From positions 1,426,001-1,490,000 of the forward strand of contig PSQN01000006.1 in NCBI GenBank assembly GCA_002989075.1: a stretch of 64,000 bases of DNA, in the 5' to 3' direction. The position numbers and the translations under genes are program-made. The stretch's first letter is position 1. Every line of letters begins with the position of its first letter. Origin of the DNA: Arthonia radiata (Eukaryota > Ascomycota > Arthoniomycetes > Arthoniales > Arthoniaceae). The notes beneath the pieces are model-generated. The model had not been told where the DNA came from. It was given only the letters and a program-made list of their open reading frames with translations, and did not search any database. Positions 44,012 through 54,713 of this stretch are shown here, piece after piece.

Positions 44012-45447
44012 ATGGCAGCAGACCGCCCACCCCGCAAAACCCCCTCAAAGTCCTTCCTCACCATCCTCCAAAAACTCCGCCCACGCCGCCCAACCCAACC
44101 CAGTCCCCCAAATACATCATGCCCCCTTCTCGCGCTCCCCTACGAAATTCGCACCCAGATATACCGCCACGTCCTAGCCTCCGCACCACTCATCCACATC
44201 ATCCGCGCCAAAGGGCCGCCACGGCGCCTCCGCAGCGTTGTCTGCCTCGATGACGACCCCTATGACAAGCCGCTGAGCCTGCACAATTGCTGGGACGAGC
44301 ACATGTGGTGGGTGCAGCATAAGAACTTTCCGCACGTGTTTGGGGATCCGAAAGTGGAGGGACGGGTCACGGGGGTGGGGAATGTGGGGGTGATGGGGTT
44401 GTTGTTGGTGTGTTGGGCGGTGTGAGTAAGCCTTTTCTTATATATTCTTTCGTTGTTGTACGTGTCACGTGAAGATGCCAGGCCTTTCGTTAGAGCCGGT
44501 TGCTATGAGCAGAGCGTTCGCAAAATGACCAGTGTTGTTTGCGTCTTGAAGGTACTGGCTACGCCAACTCCTCGTTGTCTATACGATTATCTTGAAGGTA
44601 GAATGATTTTGGCATGCGCGCTCGAGATATTGAGCATTGGCCGTTTCATGGAGTTGATTTTTCCGTTTGCACCCTTGAGGGTCGGCAGCCTTTCTAGACA
44701 TGCACAATAGTGCAGGCCAATCTAGGGTGTGCAGCAAGGGATTGGCTCTCCAGTGCTGACATTCCCAGCTATCGAGAGGCCTTGCCCTTGCTCTTCCAAT
44801 ACAACACCTTCGACCTCATGCATGTCGATGCGCTTACCATGCTCGCGCAGCCCACGTACCTGCCGCCAAGCTCTTTCCACCAAATTCGACATCTACGGCT
44901 CGGCCTTACCCCGAGCGCTGATTTCTACTTTACGCAACCCACAGCGGCCATCTCGCCAGACGAACTCGCAGACATGTATAGACCACTAACAACTGACATT
45001 GACGTCGCGACAGACGTGGCAGCCCTTGTACCAAGCCTGGAGGAATGCAGACGCCCATTGACGAAGTTCGAGTACGCCGACTGGGTCAACATATGGGAGA
45101 TTTTAGCACGCATGACGTCGCTGACGACGCTACGATGCCGACTGACTGGTATGAATAATCTTGCAGATGGCCTGGATACTCAGGCTGCTCTGCTGCGACC
45201 ATTGATGAAGCTGTATTGGCGAGACGCGGAGGGCGGACTCGATCTACAGCCGCTGGAGAGCTTTGAAGTTGCCTTTGACAGGAACACGGACTACTGTGGC
45301 TCGTTGGAGGAGAAATTGCTGTGCGAAGCGGGTGCGCAGAATGGCGTTGGCAAAGCTCGACTGCCGTTCCGCTTGGTCAGTGGGACTATGTGGGTTCGCT
45401 ACAGCAAGCCGAGAGGAGTGTACGTTTGTCCACAAGCGCCTGCTTAG
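44012..45447 (+). CDS. DUF7730-like (F-box-associated-type) fungal protein, 362 aa
   Basis: Exons 44012-44421 and 44769-45447. Splicing restores LLLVCWAVYREALPLLFQYNTFD, listed here in two parts: the hydrophobic LLLVC and YREALPLLFQYNTFD. This block and LLALPYEIRTQIYRHVL near residue 50 are hallmarks of the large fungal DUF7730 group, whose N-terminal helix resembles an F-box. Roles are unknown; an adaptor function is inferred only. The intron is long (347 nt) for this genome, with a GTGAGT donor and GCTGAC branch site, and I find no gene inside it. The start has context CAACTATGG. It is divergent from pwp1, about 260 bp apart, and convergent with prp16. Confidence 0.75.
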
Positions 45448-45607
45448 CGGCACAACCGAAAAGTCAGCGCGTGCTGATGAGCTGGCGCAACAGCCCACGT
45501 AGATCTGGCTGTATCACAGTCTGGAGTGACGGACTCTCAGAGGTCTATCGACAGCTCGAAAGAACAGGCGAATATCGACAGAAGCAGAAGCGGGCGTCGC
45601 GGCGTCG

Positions 45608-48600
45608 TTAGAAACCGCGGCCGCCGCGCTTGACCATCGGCTTCTTTACGACGCCAGAGGACACCAGCTTCTTCGCGGTCTTCGAAGCGCCCATCCTCAC
45701 AAAATCATGACCGTTTGCCTTGGCTAGCTTCTCCTCACGCCTGCGCTCTTCCTCTTCTTTCTTTCGGGCTTCGCGTTGTCTGTCTTGTGCCATCTCAGCT
45801 TCAATTTCCTCTTTTCGACTCCATTGATTTTCGGTCACGGTTGCGTCTTTTGCGTCGTAAGTCTTCTCCCGTGCGCTATAGAAGACGCCACCGAGGTCTG
45901 CTAGCCACATTGGGTCGACGGCGGTCACGCAGGACATGTACTCTTTGCTTGTAAGTATCAGCTCATGGTAGACGACATATTCGGGCAGCACGCCTTTGCT
46001 GTTGAGTGCACTCGTGGGGTGTAACTGCACGCCAACTTTCGTTCGCAGTATGGCGAATTCGGTGATTCCGCGTGCGACAGCTGCCTGGTGGTAGTAGCCT
46101 GCGCAGATCGCTTTTCGAAGTGGGTCCCAATCAGCGCCGCAAGGGTTGAGGGTCAAGCGCTCTTTCTTCGCTGCGTCTTCAAGTTGTGCACGTGTCTGCA
46201 GTAAAGTCAGTGAGGTGGCAAGAAATGTCTCGGCTACGAACTACTCACCTCAGCAGCGCGACGAAGCGACTTGGCTTGCAGAAAGAACTTTGTAGCCCAC
46301 TTGTCCGAGCAGTTGCCTATCCGCTGCCACTGGTTGAACACATTCATTAGTGTCAGATGGTCGCTCTCTGGAACTGCGAAGCGTTCATGCGCCGCTTCAG
46401 CTTCTTCAAGTCGCTCCTTAGGACGGTAAAAGACATTTTGAACCGAAAGCATGCTGACGATTGTAAGCATGTCCGCAGCGCAGTCATACTCTGGATCAGC
46501 GGCCGTAATGATCATCTTGGACATTGCAGGATCGATCGGAAATGAGGACATCTTCTCGCCCAGCTTCGTCAATCGGCCCATGTTGTCAAGCGCGCCGAGG
46601 GCCCAAAGATCGAATAAAGCGGTCGTGATGGCCTCTTGAGGCGGCGAGTCGAGGAAGTCGAACTCAAGAAGGTTATCAACACGCAAAGATTTGAGCAGCA
46701 ACACCGTGTTGGCCAGATTCGTGCGTTGAATCTCTGGTATGGTCTGCACGTAGAGCTCCTCCTTGTAGGCTCGTTCGGTGTAGAGGTGGAAAGCACGTCC
46801 AGGTCCAGTACGTCCGGCACGTCCGGCACGCTGGCCTGCGCTGGCCTGCGATATGGGCGTCATCTGCAGTGAGTCCATGCCGACTCGGGGATTGTAGACC
46901 TTGAGTTTCGAGAAACCAGCGTCGACGACGTACATGATGCCGTCTACAGTGAGTGAGGTCTCTGCGATATTGGTAGCAACTATACATTTACGGACACCAG
47001 GAGCTGCTCGGTCGAAGATCTTTGCTTGAAGGTCTGCCGGCATCTGTGAGTATATCGGTAGGATGGAAAGCTTTGGCGGGTCATTGAGTAGTGCGAGACG
47101 CTCGGCTAAGAACTCGCAGGTGACTTCAATGTCTTCTTGGCCACTCATGAAAATGAGAATGTCTCCAGGGTCTTGCGTGACATGAATGGCGAGCGCTTGG
47201 CGAACAGCACCGTCAACGTAGTCTTCACATGGCGAACGACTGTACTGGATGTCTACTGGAAACGTCCGGCCAGGGATAGTGAACTGTGGCGCTCCGCCGA
47301 AGAATTCAGAGAAACGTTGTGCATTCATGGTTGCGGATGTCACAATCAGTTTCAGATCCCTTCTTTTAGCCAGCACTCTTTTGAACAAGCCAAGCAGCAC
47401 ATCGGTATTCACCGTGCGCTCGTGCGCCTCGTCCATGATTATGCAAGAGTATTTGCCTAGATCGGACTCTGTCAGACACTCACGGAGGAGCACACCTTCG
47501 GTCATATATTTGATCCGAGTTTCTGGTGAAGTGCAGTCTTCGAAGCGGATGGCATAGCCAACGACTCCTCCCAGTGGCACTTCCATCTCCTCGCTGACGC
47601 GTTTTGCGACGGACATTGCAGCTACACGGCGGGGCTGCGTGCATCCGATGAGACCCCGGCCACCGTACCCATCTTCATGTAGGAACTGAGTAAGCTGTGT
47701 CGTCTTTCCCGACCCTGTCTGGCCAACAACGACCGTGACTTGGTTGTCGCGAATGACGCTGAGCACTTCCTCTCTGACAGCAAATGCAGGAAGATATTGT
47801 CGCTGCTCTTGAATCGATTTGCTTTTGCTGAAGCTGCTTGAGCCTTCGGTCTTTCCCTTGAAGTATTTAGCGAATTTGCTGTCGGCGATTTTCTCATCGG
47901 CTGCAGTCGGCGCAGCCGTGTCCATGTCCTCTTCAGCGACGCCCATGATGTTTCCCAAAGTTGTGCCGGCAGCATTGGTAGCTTCCTGCGCCTGCTTTTG
48001 CCTTTCCTTTTGCTGCCGCCGCTCTTTTACGACCCGACTGCCTTTTCTACTAAAGACTGCCATATCACTAGTTGAGTCCTTCACGGCGCTGACCGGTTCT
48101 AGCTGCTTAGTGAAGACGGTATGACCTTTCAAAAAGTCGGGTCTGAGGTCGTGAGTTAGGAGATGCACGCGACGGTCGTCATCTTCTTCGGCCTCTGTGT
48201 AGTGTTCCCTTCTTTGAGCAACACCTGACTGCAGCATTCGATTGGTTTCCCACGCATCGTTGTCTCGTTGTCTCTGCATGGCCCGCGGGTTCATCCGCCT
48301 GTTGTTCTTCTTCTCTGCAAGCGCCACCTCCTGCTCTCGCGCCGCCCACGAGGCGTCTGCCCCTCCGAAAGGGTTGTGGAAGTCATCGCCCAACGCCACG
48401 CCATCCTCTTGTCCTCCATACCAGTCTCGATCGAGGGCCTCTGCATCGTCTTGGCCGTTTCGGGTGCCATCGCGATCGGTCGTTGAGCGATATTCCGAAG
48501 GACGGGGAGTTGACCTGTGATTGATTAGCAGTGGGAAACCTGATCGCAAGAGATGAGTTACACCAACCTCGCGCGAGAAGCTTGACTCTGAAAGCGGTGT

Positions 48601-48701
48601 TTCAAATCGGGACGATTGAAGATGGGTGTCGAGGCGCCAGACGCATGGTTGGAGCGAGAGTCGTCGATTCGACGACGCTTGGGACTATGGACGCCGTCCA
48701 T
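45608..48701 (-). CDS. prp16: Pre-mRNA-splicing DEAH-box ATPase Prp16, 995 aa
   Basis: Exons, in transcript order, are 48701-48568, 48514-46249 and 46195-45608, both introns 53 nt. The N-terminal third carries Prp16-specific blocks: [38 protein letters not shown] and [13 protein letters not shown]. The helicase core follows with [10 protein letters not shown] (motif I), DEAH (II), SAT (III) and [12 protein letters not shown] (VI), then the ratchet and OB-fold regions, with [13 protein letters not shown] near the end. The C-terminus is Lys/Glu-rich. Prp16 remodels the spliceosome after the first catalytic step and proofreads branch-site use. The specific blocks separate it from Prp2, Prp22 and Prp43. 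Confidence 0.93.
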
Positions 48702-49539
48702 GTGAGAGGATGCTGTTCTACTGTGTGAAATGAGACCTACTCACAACGATAGCAAGCACCTATGCAAGCGGTCAGGCTCCAAAACGGGTTTCCCCGGTGA
48801 CGGAGACGTAACCATTCTCACTTCAAGCACACATCTGCGACCAAGACATAAATTCCCCGATGTAGAAACTCATGACATATCAATCACCCTGTGAGCTGCT
48901 GCCTCCGCCATCAGACAAAACTCGCCAAAGATAATTCTCTCTAGTCAATGCGATGCTGATCACCCTCCGCCTCGTGAGGACTGCTACAATGCTGTACTCA
49001 ATCCAGTCTCGTCAACTTTGCCCCATTGGCGATGGACCGGTGACCCGTTCCTGCCATGAGAGGACTGACACCTCCAATCGCGATATTCCAGCAAGGCAGG
49101 CAGCTATTGTTGTTGGCGCTCATCGACGGCAGGTACAAGCCCTTCTGGTTACTGCAGGCTATCTAGTCTCCCCCAATTCTTTACATTAGGCAGGCTCGTC
49201 TTCTCATTCTGGATGGCCGCTCCACGTCCCTTCCCTGCGATCCCTGCGCTCTTGCCCTCCCAAGGTGAGTAGAACGACGTGACTTCCTCCACAAGCTCCC
49301 AACAGTTCAGACGGCATGGCAACGCCCATCGGCTCAAATATCCCCTGCGTCTTCTCTCTTCCTCTTCTTTTCTTTTCTCTCTCTTGTCACCAGCATTTCT
49401 TTGCAACCACTATTGCTTGCATCACTTATCCACCCGGCCTTGTCCGAGTCACTCGCTGCCATCTACGTCCAGCTCATAACTCCTCTCATCCATTCTCCAC
49501 TTCAACACAAGCCCTTAACACAGCCTTCGAACCATCACC
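48702..49539. other. Divergent promoter region between prp16 and the GPI-protein gene
   Basis: No gene seen. The last ~200 bp before 49540 is C/T-rich on the + strand, a typical fungal leader. Confidence 0.5.
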
Positions 49540-51042
49540 ATGAAGATCTCCCAGCTTCTCTTTCCAGCTCTTGCTTCTGCAGCTGCAACCAATATGCCCC
49601 CCGACTTTGATCCCAGTGGAGCTTGTTCTCAGGCCTGCGATGCCTACCTCAACCCAAAGAGATTTGTCACCAAAGAAGAACGACAAAAAGCCAACCTCGA
49701 TTGTTACAACGGTTGCATGGGCATCGTTCAGATGCCAAGCGTCTTCTCGTCTCAGGACATCTCTGCTAAGCAGGCTCGGAGTGCCTACGTGGACCAAGTC
49801 TACACTGAGATGGTCAATGAACTGCAACCCGCCCCAGCTGGCCTGGAGCAAGCACTCGAGAATATCCGTGTTACGATGCTCTGTGCTGCCGGTTGCGAGG
49901 ATGACAATGGCGTCTGCGGCTTTGGTTGCTTCCGAAACATGACTGCATCCGACACTGGCGTGCCAGCCATCGCGGCTCGTCAACTCGATGATGATGAAGG
50001 CGATGATAACATCATCGATCAGTTCATCTCCCGTCGGCAGGCTGATGACGAGGACGATAGTGACGGTGACGACTCTGACCTTGACGACGGCGACGATGAC
50101 AATGACTACGTCCGCTCTTCTCAAATCGTGCTGGCAGCCCGCGGCTTCAAGGGTCCGTGTCTGTCCAATTGCAAGCCAGAAGATATCCGAGGAAAGAAGT
50201 GGAAGTGCGTTGACAAGTGCACCCAAGATGCCGGTCTCTCGGGTCAAAAGTCCAAGGACAAGACGCGTACGTGTATGACCCCCATCAGCGGAATCTTCCA
50301 CGGAGACTACTTCAAGCAGAAAGCAGCCGACTGCCAGAAGGAGCTTGACCAACGGGTCGCCAACGCAAATGCTGGTCCACCTCGTCGTCATCGTCGGGCT
50401 GCTACCTCAACTGATTCCATTGAGTGGGCTGTCAGCACTACTACCTGGGCGACATCAGGCACACTGGCATTGCTAGTCCCCACCTCCCGAACTACCAGCA
50501 CCACAACCCTTCTGGCCGAGGTCACTGCTACTCAGACTGTGGACCGATGGGCGACCGCAACTGTTGACAAATGGGCAACCAAGACGGAAAGTAGTTGGGT
50601 GACCGAGACTGTCGAGACTACTGCAACGGCTTCCGTGGACTTTGGCGTCATGAGCGTGTTTCTTCCACCCAGTCCTACACGCACACCTACTCCGGTCAAG
50701 TACACCACTTCCATGGTTGTCATGTCGAGGCCCACCGTCGTTGTTGTCACAGACGAAGTCAAAGAGCAGGCTATCGGCTCACCGGCATCAAAGACTGCAC
50801 TTACCACGTCGACTAAGGCTGGTCCGATCACATCATCTTGCACGACATCCTCAGCGCCTACGTACATCACCGACAGGACAACGTACGCAGTCACTGCCGA
50901 CCTGGCAACTCGCAAGGTCGATGCCAACGGCATCACTATCATGACTCTCAAGAAAGGCGCAGCATCCTCCAACTTTGCTAGCGCCTCAAGGAACGCTCTG
51001 TTCGGACTGTCTGCCGTCATCGCCGGTGCAATGTTGCTATGA
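49540..51042 (+). CDS. Secreted Cys-rich, probably GPI-anchored surface protein, 500 aa
   Basis: Single exon. Residues 1-17 are a signal peptide (MKISQLLFPALASAAAT). The N-terminal domain has repeated C-x3-C pairs (CSQAC, CYNGC, CAAGC, CGFGC, CLSNC, CVDKC), suggesting a disulfide-stabilised fold. A highly acidic Asp-rich segment (about 150-190) interrupts it. The second half is Thr/Ser-rich with short WATxTV-type repeats (DRWATATVDKWATKTESSWVT), expected to be heavily O-glycosylated. The last ~15 residues are hydrophobic (ALFGLSAVIAGAMLL) after small residues, fitting a GPI signal. A wall or plasma-membrane role is inferred; no known enzyme domain. The 301-aa antisense frame is a shadow. Confidence 0.8.
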   Translation: MKISQLLFPALASAAATNMPPDFDPSGACSQACDAYLNPKRFVTKEERQKANLDCYNGCMGIVQMPSVFSSQDISAKQARSAYVDQVYTEMVNELQPAPAGLEQALENIRVTMLCAAGCEDDNGVCGFGCFRNMTASDTGVPAIAARQLDDDEGDDNIIDQFISRRQADDEDDSDGDDSDLDDGDDDNDYVRSSQIVLAARGFKGPCLSNCKPEDIRGKKWKCVDKCTQDAGLSGQKSKDKTRTCMTPISGIFHGDYFKQKAADCQKELDQRVANANAGPPRRHRRAATSTDSIEWAVSTTTWATSGTLALLVPTSRTTSTTTLLAEVTATQTVDRWATATVDKWATKTESSWVTETVETTATASVDFGVMSVFLPPSPTRTPTPVKYTTSMVVMSRPTVVVVTDEVKEQAIGSPASKTALTTSTKAGPITSSCTTSSAPTYITDRTTYAVTADLATRKVDANGITIMTLKKGAASSNFASASRNALFGLSAVIAGAMLL

Positions 51043-51433
51043 GAAGGTCTGAGTCAAGAGTTGCTGCTATTCTCCTGGTTTGATGTGCTTGTCGAGTTCA
51101 GCGTCCGCGTTCTGGCGTTTGAGGGACTGATTGATCTGGGATCTGGACTCCCTGTGCCTTTGGGCTTTGCTGTATGATCGAGCCTACATAATCACTTGAA
51201 CACGTCCATCCTAACTTTTTTTGACTTCCAAACTGCGTCAGCTGCATTGACTTTCCGACTTTTCTCTCTTCTGCATGCTCAAAAATGACTTGCAGCTTTT
51301 TTTAATGACCACACGTGAACGCGAAGATGTCGCGCTGCACGTGATATCTTTGGCTTGGCTTCCCATCACTCTAGGTTCTACGCTCGCGGGCTTTACAGAT
51401 ATACTGCTCACTCATTTGTACGATTAGTGATTG
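51043..51433. other. Intergenic
   Basis: 3' flank of the GPI-protein gene and promoter of the next; nothing else seen. Confidence 0.5.
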
Positions 51434-52872
51434 ATGCAAACATTGCCTTTATGGCATCTGCACTGTTTCCGACGGTCGTTCTGCGGGGCGATATCTAGAT
51501 GCCAGCCTAACGGTTCGGACTGGCAGCGGCGCGCTCCTTCAGCGCCTGTCTTCCGATCGCGCACAATAGCAGATTCCGAGGATGATCAGCTTTCCAGCCC
51601 GGATTCATTTCACGAGGAGGCAAGGGTCGATCTCGATCCAGCACCCGCCAAGCTTGCGAGGATTCCAGCCATATCCGTGAAAAACAGGCAGCCGAAGCCC
51701 CGGTCCTGGTCATCGTGGGTTGAGAAGAACACATCCAAGGCCGAGGCCATAGACTCGTCGCGGGCACATCACCCGACACTTTTAGAAGAGCTGTTTCCAC
51801 ATGAGACGGCTAGCGAACATGGCGCGTCCTCGGGGTCGGCTAAGACCAGAGAGATACCACGACGTCCTTTAGCAGCAGCGCCTGCGGGGTTCGACGAGGC
51901 AATGCCACAGCGCGACCCAGTACCTAAGGGGAACGAAGCGCAATACAAAGACTCGCATGTCCTCGTCATCAAAAACGCGGCGATGTGTCTAAGTGAAGAT
52001 GACTTCCGCAGGCTTGTGCCCGGCAGCGGCCATTTGGAAGGTTGGAACTCGTCTGGTGATCTGATCAAAGGTACATTGGACAACAAATAACGATATATCA
52101 GAAGCGGCTGACAATTGAAGCAGTCATACGTGGCCGTGACACCAAAACCCTCGACACCAATGGAGATTACTACCTCCTCTTCCGCAATGGCCGCGCCGCC
52201 GAAATATACAAGAAGCATGTCCGCTACCTCCACCGCGAGTCGCAACAGCGCGCCATGCTGTTTGGTGGCTTTGCTCCCCCAGCTCCGCCTGAGCTAGGGG
52301 ACGCTTTCTCCGAGACAGGCATACCCTTCGACAACAGAGTCGCGGACACCGCACGAGAGGTCCGAGACCCTCTTGCCCACTTCACACTCGCGTTGCCCAC
52401 CCAGCGTTTTGATCTCCGGCTTGCGAAACGCCCTTTCGCGCCGTTACTTCGGCAGATCATGGAGCGGGGTGGATATCCACGTCTCGTGCGCAACAGGCTT
52501 ACGGATCATGAGGTGCTGCTCACTATCGAGGGCATGCAGCCATCTCTGCAAGCTCTGCAATACGCGATCAGTGAAGATGGAAGGCAACGGCAGATGCGCT
52601 GGAACATCGCGGGCACGTCCAGAGCGGTGAGGGAGATTGCGATGCCGAGGCGGCAAGACACCGATGGAGAGAGCTTGGACGATACCAGGGAAGGTAATGG
52701 AGAGAGTGAGAAATGGCAGAAGGTAGTGTGGAAGAAGTGGATCGTACCGTGCAAGACGGCGAACGAGTCGGAGAGGTTTATTGCGAGTTGGCATCGGAGA
52801 GATATCAGAGACCTGCTTGGAGGACGGCTGCCGACGGAGGAAGAAGTCGTCGTCAACGCGGAGCTGGTCTGA
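51434..52872 (+). CDS. Conserved-looking hypothetical protein, possibly mitochondrial, 462 aa
   Basis: Exons 51434-52070 and 52121-52872. The 50-nt intron has a GTACAT donor, GGCTGAC branch site and GAAG acceptor; it is phase 1 and rejoins ..GDLIKA with VIRGRD. The N-terminus is rich in Arg, Ser and hydrophobic residues without acids (MQTLPLWHLHCFRRSFCGAISR), like a mitochondrial presequence. Residues ~60-190 are disordered. The region after HVLVIKNA.. through DYYLLFRNGRAAEIYKKHV looks like a small alpha/beta domain. No domain named with confidence; an RRM-like fold is a guess from alternating patterns. It is convergent with the alkyltransferase-like gene. Confidence 0.7.
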
Positions 52873-53081
52873 CGACTGCAGAATCGACCGACGGAGGCTA
52901 TCCAGAGCCAAGTGTCCACCGCCAGCCCAAAAAAGCTTCTCAGCTTCTCAGCGCCAGCTACAACCAAAGTGGTGGCGTCCGCCGGTGCTTGCATTCACAC
53001 CAGTTGGGACCGGTCAGAGCAGATCTCCCTTGCGAACCACCTCTCGAACCCTATTAAAGCGTCCGACCAGGGCCTCGAAGT

Positions 53082-53749
53082 TCACTCCATCGCATCAGGA
53101 AACCACCCAAACCGCTCAAAGTCAATCTGATACTCTCCGAGGCTTCCTCGCGTAACCTCCACGCCCTCGCCTTCGAGGACCTGCGCTTGTCGACTTGCTT
53201 CTGACGCGCCTCTGAGACTTCGTCAGCCATGACCCTCAGTCCTTGATCTCTCCACTATCAGTCCACGTTGAGACTTGACAGACAGAAGCGTAGGATGCTC
53301 TTGCGGGAAAGGTGAGGGCGAACGCACCGCGGTGTGATCGTCCCCTTCGCATTAATCACGCGCTGCCACGGCACATTATCAATATGGTACTCAACCTCTC
53401 CAGCGGGCGACGGCAGGTGCTTGAGCGCTACGCCGACTTGTCTGCTTCCATCAGCTCTGCTGTCTATCCAACTTCCCCGTCCGTTTCTGGCCTGGCATAC
53501 CTCGGTCGTTCAGCTACACTCTGTTAGCTCTGCACTCACCTCGACGGATTGGCACGCGCAGCAGTCTACATAGCGGGAGAGAGGACGTGTAGATAGCCTA
53601 GACTGCATGTATGAATGTAATGGAGTGTACATACGCGTCCCCACCAACAAGGCAATATGCCCGTACGTCGTCACCCTACCCGAGGGTATCTGCTGGATCG
53701 TCTCGTAGACTGTGGCGAACCAGGCCGCTGCTTCTTCGGATTGGGGCAT
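53082..53749 (-). CDS. atl1: Alkyltransferase-like DNA-repair protein (ATL), 123 aa, with 13-nt microexon
   Basis: Exons, in transcript order, are 53749-53635, 53513-53501 (13 nt), 53441-53328 and 53211-53082. The spliced protein reads ..IPSGRVTTYGHIALLVGTPERPRQVG.. (given in short blocks: VTTYGHIA, GTPERPRQVG), then VPWQRVINAKG, ASRQAQVLEGEGVEV and a C-terminal FERFGWFP. These match the MGMT/ATL fold. In true methyltransferases the active-site block is PCHR; here it is PWQR, the ATL signature, so it should bind O6-alkylguanine without repairing it and flag it for nucleotide-excision repair, as fission-yeast Atl1 does. The microexon encodes the PERPR turn and is needed to keep the frame and motif; without it the protein ends early. 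Confidence 0.9.
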
Positions 53750-54713
53750 CGTTACATCTCGGTCTTTGGGTTCTGTAGGAGCGCAGGCACCAGGGGGGCT
53801 GTGGGTGAGTCAAGATGCGGAGGGGGGTATCGTGTGTTTCCTCTTTAGGCTTTCTGTGGTGTGTTGGAGGAGTGGATGTGAGCTCGGATACGGGTATCAT
53901 GCGAGGAGATGGGAGACGTAGGGTTTGGATGTACTCTAAAATGCGGCAATAGAATGTAGCAATTAAAAGTGCAATCAGGCATGGGCACGAAGAGGCAACG
54001 TGGATGGTGCATGCAGTGGTGGTAGACGATATGTCTTTCATACGTTGTGAGTATAGAGTGTACTCAGACTCGCTACTCGAATGTCCAAAGTTCCTATTCA
54101 AGTGTTGGACTCGCTACCCCAGCCTTCCCACTTTCTACCCAAACATGTTGATTGTTGGGGTGTATATCAGGTCCCAGTGGTGGATTGCATATATCTCCCT
54201 GCCCTCGGCGGACGCTAGCACGCTAGCTTTCCTCGCAGATAGGCGTTGCTGCGTGGTGTGGTCGTTAGAGGGCGTGTGAGAATGCCAGGTGGTGTTGTTG
54301 TAACCTTCATCTCGGAGCGCTGTTGAAGCCGCGGCTCGACGATGAGCGAAGGAGTTTGACGGTCCGTTGGCTATGTAGAGTCAGAGGCTTGAGTTCTGAG
54401 CTGGGGTGTGCCTTTCGTTCTGAGCTGGGGTGTCCCTTTCTGGCTGAGCGGTATGATCCGCGCGCTCTCTTGCCAGAAACTCGGCCCCTTCTTTCGTTGT
54501 TTGCGGTATAGGCGAAACCGTAACCAAAGGCTCGAGGTTTCCGCGGTTGAAGAGATCCTCAGCTCGGTTGGGCGTCAAGCCGGCCGCACTGTAGTCAACA
54601 TTTGAACAGCGTCCAGAGGTGCAACGACTCCTGCGCATCTCAACAAACTGTCAGACACCATCCAGTGGAGTTCACCACAGTAATACATCATCCAATGACA
54701 CTAGCGTTGTGTC
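53750..54713. other. Intergenic
   Basis: No gene supported; includes the 24-bp repeat at 54393-54440. Confidence 0.5.
54393..54440. repeat. 24-bp direct repeat, two copies
   Basis: Two adjacent copies of a 24-bp unit (GTTCTGAGCTGGGGTGT, then G or C, then CCTTTC) differing at one base. Confidence 0.8.

Noticed and set aside
49486-50391. 301-aa open frame on the minus strand
   Set aside because: It lies wholly opposite the GPI-protein gene; composition follows from that gene's codons and there is no start context or homology.
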